Source: RCC1774 sp050330855
GTDB taxonomy: Bacteria; Cyanobacteriota; Cyanobacteriia; Thermosynechococcales; Thermosynechococcaceae
Assembly (NCBI GenBank): GCA_050330855.1
Contig: JBHJNL010000050.1
Location: 24,084 to 88,083 of the forward strand
Direction: 5' to 3'
Length of the DNA: 64,000 nt
Notes under the pieces: generated by a model
Database searches by the model: none
Seen by the model: only the letters and a program-made list of their open reading frames with translations
What the model was told of the DNA's origin: nothing
In this document: positions 50,038-58,945 of the stretch, piece by piece
Position numbering within the stretch: position 1 is the first letter of the stretch
How the letters are laid out: each line of letters begins with the position of its first letter
Translations under genes and position numbers: made by a program

Positions 50038-51321
50038 CTATGGCGTTAAACCTAAACCACGGGAGCCAGCATACTGAGCTGAGTCACCCAATTCATCTTC
50101 AATCCGTAACAGACGGTTGTATTTGGCAACCCGTTCACTCCGGCACAATGAACCCGTTTTGATTTGACCGGCACGGGTCGCAACGGCCAAGTCGGCGATG
50201 GTGGTATCTTCCGTTTCGCCAGACCGATGGCTAATCACCGAGCGGAACGCATTGCGGGTCGCTAAGTCAATAGTTTCTAAGGTTTCGGTTAATGTCCCGA
50301 TCTGGTTGAGCTTAATCAAAATGGCGTTGGCGGCTTGTTCGTCAATGCCCTGCTGTAGGCGAGTCGGGTTGGTCACAAAGAGATCGTCACCGACCAGTTG
50401 GATGCGATCTCCCAATTTCGCCGTCAACTGTTTCCAAGACGCCCAATCATCTTCATGCAGACCATCTTCAATGGAAACGATGGGGTACTGATCAGCCAAG
50501 CTTGCTAAATAATCAATTAGCTCGGCGGGTGTATGCGCTGCGCCATCGTAGGTATACTTGCCGTCCTTATAGAATTCGCTGGCAGCCACATCAAGAGCCA
50601 GTGAAATTTGTTGCCCTGGCTGATAACCCGCTTTTTCAATGGCACTCATCAATAGGTCTAATGCCGCCTGATTCGAGGTAAGGTTCGGGGCATAGCCACC
50701 CTCATCACCAACCCCAGTGAGCAAATTCTGATCGGCTAGCACTTGACTGAGAGTCGCAAACACCTCTGCCCCCCATCGCAGCGCTTCTTTGAAAGTAGGT
50801 GCCCCGTGAGGGACAATCATAAACTCTTGAATATCGACATTGTTATTGGCGTGAGCGCCCCCATTAATCACGTTCATCAAGGGCACCGGCAAGACATTGG
50901 CGAGCGGCCCCCCCAGGTAGCGATAGAGGGGTTGATTCATCACCTCTGCTCCGGCCTTGGCTGCGGCTAGCGACACCGCCAAAATTGCGTTGGCCCCCAG
51001 ACTAGACTTGTTTGTAGAGCCATCAAGGGCAATCATCGTTTGGTCTAACAAGACTTGATTGAGCGCATCTAAACCCAGCAGTTCAGGTTCGATCTCATCT
51101 TTAATGTTCGCCACAGCCTTGAGTACCCCTTTACCGCCATAGCGATCGCCATCGCCATCGCGCAGTTCATGGGCTTCAAAGCTACCCGTCGAGGCTCCGC
51201 TCGGAACCTGGGCTAGACCATAGGCCCCACAGCTCAGAATGACCTCAGCTTCAACGGTAGGACGACCGCGTGAGTCTAGAATCTCACGAGCCTCAATAGC
51301 GACGATCTCTGTTTCTTGCAT
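50038..51321 (-). CDS. eno: enolase
   Basis: Enolase dehydrates 2-phosphoglycerate to phosphoenolpyruvate. The 427-residue protein shows IEAREILDSRGRPTVEAEV at the N-terminus, GANAILAVSLAAAKAGA, the hallmark NGGAHANNNVDIQEFMIVP, SIEDGLHEDDW with a Mg ligand, LVGDDLFVTN with the second ligand, and the catalytic lysine region AILIKLNQIGTLTET, followed by VISHRSGETEDTTIADLAV. Length and motifs are complete. Confidence 0.97.
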   Translation of the reverse strand: MQETEIVAIEAREILDSRGRPTVEAEVILSCGAYGLAQVPSGASTGSFEAHELRDGDGDRYGGKGVLKAVANIKDEIEPELLGLDALNQVLLDQTMIALDGSTNKSSLGANAILAVSLAAAKAGAEVMNQPLYRYLGGPLANVLPVPLMNVINGGAHANNNVDIQEFMIVPHGAPTFKEALRWGAEVFATLSQVLADQNLLTGVGDEGGYAPNLTSNQAALDLLMSAIEKAGYQPGQQISLALDVAASEFYKDGKYTYDGAAHTPAELIDYLASLADQYPIVSIEDGLHEDDWASWKQLTAKLGDRIQLVGDDLFVTNPTRLQQGIDEQAANAILIKLNQIGTLTETLETIDLATRNAFRSVISHRSGETEDTTIADLAVATRAGQIKTGSLCRSERVAKYNRLLRIEDELGDSAQYAGSRGLGLTP

Positions 51322-51477
51322 AGATTTAATATTGTTGATCCAAGCACTCGGTAATTGATTGAACGCGCTGAGCTAAAAACCACTCAGCTTCACCTACTGC
51401 TCACGGTAGCAGGCATACTCTTAAATATCCTAGGGGCATTGCGCCAGAATGTAACTGTAATAGGCAGGCATAAAGTT

Positions 51478-51891
51478 ATGAGAATTTTACACACTATGCT
51501 TCGCGTAGGTGACCTAGACCGATCCTTGGCGTTCTATTGCGAGGTTTTAGGCATGAACCTTTTACGCCGAAAAGACTATCCTGGCGGTGAATTTACGCTA
51601 GCTTTCGTCGGCTATGGCGATGAATCAGACGAGGCGGTATTAGAGCTGACCTATAACTGGGGGCAAGCCGCCTATACCTTGGGCGATGCCTACGGCCACA
51701 TTGCCCTAGGCGTTGATGACATCTACGCCACCTGTGCCATGATTCAAGAGCGGGGCGGCACAGTGACTCGCGAACCAGGACCAATGAAACATGGCTCGAC
51801 GGTGATTGCCTTTGTAGAAGATCCTGATGGCTATAAGGTCGAGCTGATTCAATTGAGCGCCAAGATCCATTCAAAGACAGTGGGGAGCTAG
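51478..51891 (+). CDS. gloA: lactoylglutathione lyase (glyoxalase I)
   Basis: GloA converts the methylglyoxal-glutathione hemithioacetal to S-lactoylglutathione. The 137-residue protein from ATG 51478 has the family start MRILHTMLRVGDLDRSLAFY (metal-binding His), VLELTYNWG (Glu), YGHIALGVDD (His) and VAFVEDPDGYKVELIQ (Glu), the four metal ligands of a Ni/Zn-dependent enzyme. The open frame extends upstream to 51355 without family likeness. Divergent from eno. Confidence 0.93.
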   Translation: MRILHTMLRVGDLDRSLAFYCEVLGMNLLRRKDYPGGEFTLAFVGYGDESDEAVLELTYNWGQAAYTLGDAYGHIALGVDDIYATCAMIQERGGTVTREPGPMKHGSTVIAFVEDPDGYKVELIQLSAKIHSKTVGS

Positions 51892-52317
51892 ACGCTGATC
51901 GCCTCTAACGCAAGGGCTACGGTGTATGTACATATGTACAAGCCCTTTGTAAGCTCAAAAGCGCTATCGCTGGTATCCTGCGTCTCAATTATATTTTCTT
52001 CTCTACCGCTCGATGGTGGCAGCTTTGACCTGCGTATGCAGTCATGAAGGATAAGGCAAGCCAAAAAATAAATTGTCATATCTATGCTTCCCTTATTAGA
52101 AGAAATCGATTACCTTACTTTATGTGAGGAGAATTTATTGGTATCGCAGGATGCATTCTTCTTGCCGATGAGACCTGACAGCTTATACCATTAGCGTAAG
52201 TGTCTCTCCGTGCCAGTTCTTTCAGTTTCTTCTGTTTCAGAGGTTGCTGAGCAAAAGCTAGCAAACGACTTAGGGCAATGTGTACGCCCTGAGCTATCAA
52301 GAGTGAGGAGTAATTTC
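51892..52317. other. intergenic region upstream of the porin gene
   Basis: This 426-base region contains a nested inverted repeat at 51912-51947 (listed separately) and the leader of the porin gene with its ribosome site GAGGAG at about 52306-52311. Minus-strand frames at 51888-52079 and 52115-52300 show no family likeness and are not called. Confidence 0.45.
51912..51947. promoter_or_regulatory. nested palindrome downstream of gloA
   Basis: The 14-base perfect palindrome TGTACATATGTACA (51927-51940) is flanked by AAGGGCT (51912-51918) and AGCCCTT (51941-51947), an outer 7-bp inverted pair. The core approaches the cyanobacterial LexA-type GTAC-N4-GTAC pattern, but its outer bases do not fit well. 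The outer stem followed by TTGT could alternatively terminate gloA. Confidence 0.4.
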
Positions 52318-53976
52318 ATGAAAAAGACATACCTATTAGCAGGAAGCTTAAGCCTCTTGGGCCTCGCAACTGCTCCCGTTATGGCTGTTGAAGCTTCAGT
52401 GACTGAAGCCCCTGTCGTTCAAGAAAATATTGAAGCTGAAGGTGCTGTTGAACAGCCTCTGTTGTTGGCGGATCAGTCTGCAACAACATCTGTTTCTGAC
52501 TTGATGCAAGAGAATAAATCTGACTCTGTCGGTCAGGTGACTTCTGTCTCTCAGCTTTCCGATGTTCGCCCCACAGATTGGGCATTCCAAGCACTACAGT
52601 CCTTGGTTGAGCGCTATGGCTGTATCGCCGGTTATCCTAACGGAACATTCCGTGGGAACCGCTCTGCCACTCGTTACGAAATGGCGGCGGCTCTAAACGC
52701 TTGTTTAGACCAGATTAGCGATCGCTTTGCGTCTAAAGCTGACCTCGACGCTGTTAAGGCACTTCAGGATGAGTTCGCGGCTGAACTCGCCACACTCAGA
52801 GGACGCGTTGATGGTCTAGAGGCTCGCGTTGCCACGGTTGAATCCCAGCAGTTCTCTACTACTACCAAGCTTCAAGGTGAAGCGGTGATGGCAGTTCAGT
52901 ATGGTGATGTTACCAACGGCACTAGAGACTCACTTGGTACAAGCACTCCTCGTGCATCTGCTCTTTCTAGAGTTCGTCTTAACTTCAACACCAGCTTCTC
53001 TGGTGATGACTTGCTTCAAACTCAGCTAGAAGTTGGTAATGCTGGCTCGGATTACTTCTCTACCTTTGGTGGTGGTACTGGTCTTAGTAATGCCGGTCTA
53101 CCTGCCGATCTAGGTGCTGCAGACTATGCAGGAATTGGCAATGGCGTTGTTCTTAGACGTTTGGCCTATTCCTTCAAGCCCTTTAACGAAGATTTGACCC
53201 TCACTGTGGGTACAAATATCTTCCCCAGTGATTTCGTTGACTTCAATAGCTACGCCAACAACTCCGCTCAAGACTTCAGCTCAGGGTTCTTCATCAATAA
53301 CCCTCTGATTATTTCGAATGGTGTTGATGCTGGTGGTGGTGCTGGTGCTGCATTTGACTACAACGTTAAGGGCGGCCCCTTAAGCTTTAGAGGTGTTTAT
53401 GTGGCAGCGACTGGTAACGTTGCTGCTGGCGCTGGCGGTTTAGGCCGCGCTCCTCAACAAGCCACGGTTGAAGCAGAGCTTGCTAATAGCTTTGGTGCCG
53501 ATGACAAGAATAGCTATGCGGTTCGTTTGCAGGGAACTTACTCTGAAACGATTGACACCTTTGGTCTTCTCGCTCCTGCTGGGGACTTTATTCGCCAGTA
53601 TGTTGCCGGTATTAATGGTGAACTCACCTTTGGTCGATTTGGACTCTTTGGTCGATATGCTGTTTCAATTGACCCTCAAAATGGTACCACTGGTACTGAT
53701 TTGTTTGCTTCCAATAACCTAGTCCATTCCTATATGGCGGGTGTCGGTGCTAAAGACTTACTTATCCCTGGTTCTCTGTTAGCGGCGGCCTACGGTCAGC
53801 CCCTACGTACTGGTGGTGGCGGCGGAATATCTGACCAGTTCAACATTGAGGGCTTCTACCGTGTGCCCATCAACGAGAATATTACTATCACTCCAGCGGT
53901 GATGTATGTTGGAAATGCTGGTGGTGTTACGACTGATGCCATCCAAGGCTTAATCCGCGCTACTTTCTCGTTCTAA
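52318..53976 (+). CDS. SLH-domain outer-membrane porin (SomA / iron-uptake porin type)
   Basis: A 552-residue outer-membrane protein with a signal peptide ending PVMAVEA. The SLH domain (DVRPTDWAFQALQSLVERYGCIAGYPNGTFRGNRSATRYEMAAALNACLD, about 82-132) anchors it to peptidoglycan-linked polysaccharide. A coiled-coil spacer follows (LATLRGRVDGLEARVATVE). The rest is an OprB-like beta barrel ending in the C-terminal aromatic residue F. Codon choice is noticeably rich in Ala GCT, Gly GGT and Asn AAC, as in highly expressed genes. Barrel proteins of this type conduct ions, iron and small solutes. Confidence 0.92.
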   Translation: MKKTYLLAGSLSLLGLATAPVMAVEASVTEAPVVQENIEAEGAVEQPLLLADQSATTSVSDLMQENKSDSVGQVTSVSQLSDVRPTDWAFQALQSLVERYGCIAGYPNGTFRGNRSATRYEMAAALNACLDQISDRFASKADLDAVKALQDEFAAELATLRGRVDGLEARVATVESQQFSTTTKLQGEAVMAVQYGDVTNGTRDSLGTSTPRASALSRVRLNFNTSFSGDDLLQTQLEVGNAGSDYFSTFGGGTGLSNAGLPADLGAADYAGIGNGVVLRRLAYSFKPFNEDLTLTVGTNIFPSDFVDFNSYANNSAQDFSSGFFINNPLIISNGVDAGGGAGAAFDYNVKGGPLSFRGVYVAATGNVAAGAGGLGRAPQQATVEAELANSFGADDKNSYAVRLQGTYSETIDTFGLLAPAGDFIRQYVAGINGELTFGRFGLFGRYAVSIDPQNGTTGTDLFASNNLVHSYMAGVGAKDLLIPGSLLAAAYGQPLRTGGGGGISDQFNIEGFYRVPINENITITPAVMYVGNAGGVTTDAIQGLIRATFSF

Positions 53977-54021
53977 ACAGGCTGGGTTTTTGACCCAAAT
54001 GTCTTGATTTAGATTCGACTG

Positions 54022-54058
54022 CACTCCTCTGTCAGACTGTTCTGAGAGAGGAGTGTTT
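54022..54058 (+). terminator. terminator of the porin gene
   Basis: CACTCCTCT (54022-54030) pairs perfectly with AGAGGAGTG (54047-54055), with an inner CAGA/TCTG pair, and TTT follows. It begins 46 bases after the porin stop. The T-run is short but the stem is strong. Confidence 0.65.
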
Positions 54059-54078
54059 GATCTGTGGGCCTCTTTGCC

Positions 54079-54450
54079 TTAGAATCCTGCCGCCTGAAAA
54101 TCTTTGCCAGCATAGAGCAGCGGCATCTCATAGACTAGAGCTGTCGCTGCTGCAAAACAGTCCCCGTAGTTGAGTTGAGCGGCGTGACGATTCCCCTTGC
54201 CGAAGCGCTGGTAAAGCTCGACGCCCTTGAGTGCCAAGGTTTGAGTCACTGGAACGTAGTCTAGATCTAGATGGGCTAATAGGGTCTCAACTTCTGTGAG
54301 CAACCCTTTACGCAGTCCCACAATCATGAGTTCTTGGAGCGTTCCACAGGACATTAATAGTTCTGGCGCTGTGAGCATCTGCTCATAAAGATCTTCCCAG
54401 TCTGGCTCTTGCAATGCGATCTCGATCGCGACAGAGGTATCGACAATCAT
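54079..54450 (-). CDS. vapC: PIN-domain toxin VapC
   Basis: A 123-residue PIN ribonuclease. The acidic active site is formed by Asp4 (MIVDTSVAIEI), Glu40 (TLQELMIVG), Asp97 (LNYGDCFAAATA) and Asp117 (LYAGKDFQAAGF), all in family positions. VapC toxins cleave tRNA or rRNA when free of antitoxin. The start overlaps the antitoxin stop by four bases, as in type II modules. Confidence 0.9.
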   Translation of the reverse strand: MIVDTSVAIEIALQEPDWEDLYEQMLTAPELLMSCGTLQELMIVGLRKGLLTEVETLLAHLDLDYVPVTQTLALKGVELYQRFGKGNRHAAQLNYGDCFAAATALVYEMPLLYAGKDFQAAGF

Positions 54451-54689
54451 ATTGGCAAACCATTCTTGTCATACAGAGCGTCGGGTTCAAAGTCATTGGC
54501 TTTCTGTCTAGCCGTAGATTGAATGTCAGCTAAATACTCGGCCAACTTTTTTTGTCGTTGTTGCCGTCTCAGCTCACGATACTCACGCTCTAAGGCCGCT
54601 TTCACGATCTCAGTGGGGCCTTGCCCCGTCAATTGGCGGAGTTTCTGAATTAAACCATCAACCTCGGCATTTTTTATATTGATAGCCAT
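54447..54689 (-). CDS. vapB: antitoxin VapB
   Basis: An 80-residue Rv0623-like antitoxin, starting MAINIKNAEVDGLIQKLRQL. The N-terminal strand plus helices form the DNA-binding part (TGQGPTEIVKAALEREYREL), and the C-terminal acidic stretch (NDFEPDALYDKNGLPI) should wrap the toxin. It overlaps vapC by four bases, so the operon is antitoxin first. Autoregulation is typical of the family. Confidence 0.87.
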   Translation of the reverse strand: MAINIKNAEVDGLIQKLRQLTGQGPTEIVKAALEREYRELRRQQRQKKLAEYLADIQSTARQKANDFEPDALYDKNGLPI

Positions 54690-54920
54690 GAATTCTACCG
54701 TTGAAGTCTATAACTCAATTCTAGATATTGTGATGATGCTCATGCCATTGATATTGATGGAGAATCTTGTCTCTATTGTTCACTCTGCCGCGATTCTTTG
54801 CGCCTGAGGCCAGGTCAATCAGAGCGATGATAGGGTCTTTGACGAGACAAGTCTCTGCGGAATAGGGGCGGCTATCGTTAAAATGATTGAAGTATTTAGA
54901 AATTTTAAGGTTCAGCTCCC

Positions 54921-56366
54921 ATGGTCCCGATTCAGCAAACGCTCGTCAAAAAACGGAAGCCCTCCAGGTGGCTTTTGGGTTTGATGGCAGCGGGGGCAGT
55001 AATGACGGTGACGGGTGCCATCGTTTTAAGCCAACGGGGATCGAGCCGGATTGATTTAGCCGAGTTAACGGTGCCGGTCAAGTCTGAAAGCCTGACGCTG
55101 CGGATTGCCGCCAGTGGTTCGCTGGTGCCAGCCCAGAGCGTCAACCTTAGCCCTAAAGTGGCGGGGATCGTGGTTCAGCTTTTGGTAGAACAGGGCGATC
55201 GCGTCCAGCAAGGCCAAGTGATTGCCCGGATGGATCGCCGCGATCTCGAAGGCCAAGCAATTCAAGCACAGGCGGCGGTGGTGCAGGCACGAGCTAGGCT
55301 GGCAGAGGTGCAAGCCGGGAGCCGAACAGAAGAGATTAACCAGGCTAAGGCACGGGTGTCCCAAGCCCAGGCTGAACTCGCACGTCGTATCGACAGCCGC
55401 CCTGAATCTGTTGCTGAGGCGGCGAATCAGGTTCTAGCGGCTGAGTCGAGCGCAAAACTGGCTCGGACGCGGGTTGATCGTTATTCACAACTGGCGAAAG
55501 AAGGAGCTGAAACCCAAGATCGCCTTGATGAAGTTCTCGCAGAAGACCAACGCGCCCAGGCCAATTTTCAAGAGGCGAGACAACGATTAGACCGAGTGCA
55601 AGAACAGACCGGCAGAGAAATCCAGCAGGCCCAGGCTAGCGTTCAGGAGGCACAGCAGGCTTACCAACTATCTCAGCGGGGACCGCGACCCGAAGAAGTT
55701 GACCAGGCCAGAGCTGCAGTGGGTGAAGCGGTGGGAAGGTTGCGGGGCGTGGAAAATCAGTTCCGTGATACTGAAATTCGGACACCTTTTGCGGGAATTA
55801 TTACGCAGAAATATGCAACGGTGGGTGCTTTTGTCACCCCAACGACTTCAGCTTCAGCCACCTCTTCGGCAACATCTGCCTCCATTGTCGCTTTGGCACA
55901 GGAACTAGAGGTCTTAGCCAAGGTGCCAGAGGTCGATATTGCCAAAATTCGACCGGGTCAGCAGGTTGAGATCAAAGCGGATGCCTACCCCGATCAGGTG
56001 TTTACGGGACGGGTTCGCCTTGTTTCTCCCGAAGCGATTGTTGAACAGAATGTGACTTCCTTTCAGGTGCGGATCTCATTGATTACGGGGCAAGAGCAGC
56101 TTCGTTCAGGTATGAATTCAGACCTCACTTTCTTAGGAGACAAAGTGGATAATGCCCTAGTGGTACCAACGGTGGCGATCGCAACTGAGAAGAGCCAAAC
56201 CGGGGTCTACCTTCCTGGCAAAGATGATAAGCCTGAATTTAAACCCGTCACCATTGGCAGTTCTATCGGCAGTCAAACCCAAGTTCTAGATGGAGTTGAA
56301 GCGGGTCAAAAAGTGTTCATCGATTTCCCAGAGGGCATGGAACCAGAAGGCACGCAGGAAGAATAA
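54921..56366 (+). CDS. HlyD/MacA-type periplasmic adaptor
   Basis: A 481-residue membrane-fusion protein with one N-terminal span (WLLGLMAAGAVMTVTGAIVL). A lipoyl half-motif (VNLSPKVAGIVVQLLVEQGDRVQQGQVIARMD, about 75-106), a long alpha hairpin of about 160 residues rich in Gln/Ala (QAQAAVVQARARLAEVQAG onward), the second lipoyl half (FRDTEIRTPFAGIITQKYA) and the barrel domain (LAKVPEVDIAKIRPGQQVEIKAD) follow in order. It shares one base with the following permease, so they form a transport unit like MacAB or cyanobacterial DevBC. Confidence 0.9.
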   Translation: MVPIQQTLVKKRKPSRWLLGLMAAGAVMTVTGAIVLSQRGSSRIDLAELTVPVKSESLTLRIAASGSLVPAQSVNLSPKVAGIVVQLLVEQGDRVQQGQVIARMDRRDLEGQAIQAQAAVVQARARLAEVQAGSRTEEINQAKARVSQAQAELARRIDSRPESVAEAANQVLAAESSAKLARTRVDRYSQLAKEGAETQDRLDEVLAEDQRAQANFQEARQRLDRVQEQTGREIQQAQASVQEAQQAYQLSQRGPRPEEVDQARAAVGEAVGRLRGVENQFRDTEIRTPFAGIITQKYATVGAFVTPTTSASATSSATSASIVALAQELEVLAKVPEVDIAKIRPGQQVEIKADAYPDQVFTGRVRLVSPEAIVEQNVTSFQVRISLITGQEQLRSGMNSDLTFLGDKVDNALVVPTVAIATEKSQTGVYLPGKDDKPEFKPVTIGSSIGSQTQVLDGVEAGQKVFIDFPEGMEPEGTQEE

Positions 56367-57583
56367 TGGATATTGTTGAAAGCATTAAGATGGCCGGGGC
56401 AACCCTGATTGCAAATCGCCTCCGCAGCAGCTTAACCATGCTGGGCATGATTATCGGCAATGCCTCTGTGATCTCGATGATTGCAGTGGGGCAAGGCGCA
56501 GAGAAATATGCCTCGGGGCAGTTTGAGTCGCTCGGCCCCAATATTCTGTTTATTGTCCCCGGCAGCGATAAAGCCAGACGACGCAGTTTTGAAGTGCCTA
56601 AAACCCTGGTCCTCGAAGACGCTAAAGCCATTGCGGCCCAGGTGCCCACGGTGGAGATGGTCACACCTCAGTTGCAAAATCAACTTTCTGTGGTGTATGG
56701 CAATACAAATGCCAGCATTTTAGTGATGGGCACCGATGCCAGCTATGCCATCGTGCGGGATCATGATGTGGCCCAAGGGCGCTTCATTAGCGATCGCGAT
56801 GAGAAAGGAGGCAGGCTCGTCGCCGCCGTTGGCTCAGAAGTCGTGGACAAGGTGTTTGGCGGCAAAAGCCCGCTGGGAAAGTCGCTGCGGATTAATAATC
56901 TTAGCTTCGAGATTATTGGGGTGATGGAGGCGAAAGGATCTTTCCTTGGCTCCAGTCAAGATGATGTCATTTTTATTCCGCTATCGGTGATGGCGAATCG
57001 ATTGACAGGAACCACTTCACCTTTTGGCACTCAGCTTACGTTCATCTCTGTTTCGGCTCGCAGTCAAGCCGATATTCCTGCTGCTCAGTTTCAGATTCGC
57101 AATCTGCTGCGGCTGCGTCACAAAATTGTCAACGAAGATGACTTTACGGTGCGATCGCAAAAGCAAGCCCTAGAGATCATCGGCAACGTCAGTGCGGCAT
57201 TAACGGTGATGTTGGCGGCGATTGCTGGCATCTCCCTCCTCGTTGGCGGCATTGGCATCATGAATATCATGCTGGTGTCGGTCACCGAGCGTATTCAAGA
57301 GATTGGCTTAAGAAAGGCGATCGGCGCATCACAGCAAGATATTTTGGTGCAGTTTATGATTGAAGCTATTATTCTTTCTGCCGTCGGGGGCTTGATTGGC
57401 ACCGTTGTCGGTGTCGGCGGCACTATTATGGTCGGCGCTTTAACCCCGCTCGAAACAGGCATCTCTATTCCAGCCGTAGTGATGGCCGTGAGCGTTTCCG
57501 GTGGGATCGGATTATTCTTTGGCGTCGTTCCGGCCCGCCGTGCAGCCCGAATGGATCCGATTGTGGCCTTACGGAGCGCTTAG
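56366..57583 (+). CDS. MacB/DevC-type ABC permease
   Basis: A 405-residue permease with the MacB layout: first span near residues 20-35 (LRSSLTMLGMIIGNASVISM), a large periplasmic domain (about 45-265), and three C-terminal FtsX-type spans (SAALTVMLAAIAGISLLVGGIGIMNIMLVSV, about 272-302, through GLFFGVVPARRAARMDPIVALRSA). The MacB N-terminal ATPase is missing, so a separate ATPase is needed. No ATPase gene is next to it. Confidence 0.9.
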   Translation: MDIVESIKMAGATLIANRLRSSLTMLGMIIGNASVISMIAVGQGAEKYASGQFESLGPNILFIVPGSDKARRRSFEVPKTLVLEDAKAIAAQVPTVEMVTPQLQNQLSVVYGNTNASILVMGTDASYAIVRDHDVAQGRFISDRDEKGGRLVAAVGSEVVDKVFGGKSPLGKSLRINNLSFEIIGVMEAKGSFLGSSQDDVIFIPLSVMANRLTGTTSPFGTQLTFISVSARSQADIPAAQFQIRNLLRLRHKIVNEDDFTVRSQKQALEIIGNVSAALTVMLAAIAGISLLVGGIGIMNIMLVSVTERIQEIGLRKAIGASQQDILVQFMIEAIILSAVGGLIGTVVGVGGTIMVGALTPLETGISIPAVVMAVSVSGGIGLFFGVVPARRAARMDPIVALRSA

Positions 57584-57614
57584 GAATAGAACAAAGGAGC
57601 CGTGGCATCAGCCC

Positions 57615-58328
57615 TCACGGCTTGTATAGATCAGGGAAGCTGTTCCGAAACTGCTCCACTTTAGGCAGCTCAACAGACACCACATAAGCATTGTCAGGAT
57701 TTCGGTCAACATAGTTCTGATGATAGTCTTCCGCTGCATAAAAAGCCGTCAGCGGATTGACTTGGGTGACAATCGGTTGATTAAACACATGGGCCTGATT
57801 GAGTTGCTTGATGTAGGCCTTTGCCGTTTGTGCTTGCTGCTCATTAGTGTAAAAAATATCAGACCGATACTGCGTACCCACATCATTGCCCTGACGGTTT
57901 AACTGGGTGGGGTCATGGGCCACAGAAAAGAACACCTTGAGCAACTGTCCGTAGGAAACCTGCGTCGGATCATAGGTAATTTGAATCGACTCCGCATGTC
58001 CGGTGCCGCCAGCACTGACCTGTTCATAGTGAGCAGTGGTCGCGCTGCCCCCTGAATACCCTGCCACAACAGCAGAGACGCCTTTGACATGCTCAAATAT
58101 CGCGGCCATGCCCCAGAAGCATCCCCCAGAGAAAATAGCCGTTTGCTGACCCGAAGCAGGGGTAAGAGACACATCGGTCACAGGGTTCGGCACCGCTGCA
58201 GAGGGCAATGCCGCCAGCTTCATTCTAGAGAAGCGCATCACCACAAAACTAGATGCCGCCATGGCGATCGCAACAGCCAAGACACTGCGTAGAGCGAGAC
58301 GAAAGCGAGGCAGATTAGAGTTCGACAT
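57615..58328 (-). CDS. msrA: peptide-methionine (S)-S-oxide reductase
   Basis: MsrA reduces the S epimer of methionine sulfoxide. The 237-residue protein has a membrane anchor or signal (LRSVLAVAIAMAASSFVVM), then the catalytic motif FSGGCFWGMAAIFEHVKGV with Cys70. GYSGGSATTAHYEQVSAGGTGHAESIQITYDP and QYRSDIFYTNEQQ follow as in the family. The N-terminal hydrophobic stretch suggests a periplasmic or membrane-bound enzyme. msrB lies 122 bases upstream on the same strand. Confidence 0.93.
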   Translation of the reverse strand: MSNSNLPRFRLALRSVLAVAIAMAASSFVVMRFSRMKLAALPSAAVPNPVTDVSLTPASGQQTAIFSGGCFWGMAAIFEHVKGVSAVVAGYSGGSATTAHYEQVSAGGTGHAESIQITYDPTQVSYGQLLKVFFSVAHDPTQLNRQGNDVGTQYRSDIFYTNEQQAQTAKAYIKQLNQAHVFNQPIVTQVNPLTAFYAAEDYHQNYVDRNPDNAYVVSVELPKVEQFRNSFPDLYKP

Positions 58329-58329
58329 A

Positions 58330-58365
58330 GTGTTTCGGCATGTGTTTCGGCATGTGTTTCGGCAT
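58330..58365 (-). repeat. 12-base minisatellite before msrA
   Basis: GTGTTTCGGCAT is repeated three times without mismatch at 58330-58365. On the msrA strand the unit reads ATGCCGAAACAC, so each copy supplies an ATG in a frame that ends at TAA 58315, just past the msrA start at 58328. A short leader ORF MPKHMPKHMPKHYVEL would therefore overlap the msrA start. Confidence 0.85.
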
Positions 58366-58450
58366 GGTGTTTAGGGGATGGGAAAGATCTAACCAGTGCG
58401 TACAAGGATGCAATTGAAGGGTTGATGAAAAGGCCGAACGGTTGACCGCA

Positions 58451-58945
58451 CTAGGCTGGCACAAACTGCAATGCAACGCCATCGATACAATAGCGATGGC
58501 CCGTGGGGGGAGGACCGCCATCGAATAGATGTCCAAAATGCCCACCGCAGCGACGGCAGTGGATTTCAGTGCCCATCGCTAAATCTGACGGTGAGGTAGC
58601 ATGCTCAGTCGCTCCTGGGATGGGCGCACTAAAGCTGGGCCATCCGGTGCCGCTATTGAATTTTGCATCTGAGGTAAAGACGGGCAAATGGCACCCTACA
58701 CATTGATAGGTGCCTTTGGCAAACTGCTTATCCAGGGGACTACTAAAGGGTCGTTCAGTGCCTGCCTGACGGAGAATATAGAACTGTTCTGGCGTTAAGA
58801 GTCTGCGCCATTCTGCTTCTGTTTTTGTCACTTCAAATCCAGAAAACGAGGGCTTATTTGCCGTTGAAGGACGCGACCCGATCCGCGATAGGGATATCGC
58901 ACCCGCTGCGGTCGCCCCGGCCAACAAAAAGTACCGTCTTTTCAT
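58451..58945 (-). CDS. msrB: peptide-methionine (R)-S-oxide reductase
   Basis: MsrB reduces the R epimer of methionine sulfoxide. The 164-residue protein has an N-terminal segment with a twin Arg (MKRRYFLLAGATAAGAISLS), possibly a Tat signal. Zinc is held by CVGC (82, 85) and CRRC (130, 133). The catalytic cysteine is Cys153 in HRYCIDGVAL, and TGWPSF and GHFGHLFDGGPP are in place. The pair with msrA covers both epimers, probably in the same compartment. Confidence 0.93.
   Translation of the reverse strand: MKRRYFLLAGATAAGAISLSRIGSRPSTANKPSFSGFEVTKTEAEWRRLLTPEQFYILRQAGTERPFSSPLDKQFAKGTYQCVGCHLPVFTSDAKFNSGTGWPSFSAPIPGATEHATSPSDLAMGTEIHCRRCGGHFGHLFDGGPPPTGHRYCIDGVALQFVPA

Noticed and set aside
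51888..52300. Short minus-strand frames upstream of the porin
   Set aside because: No similarity and they occupy the likely porin leader.
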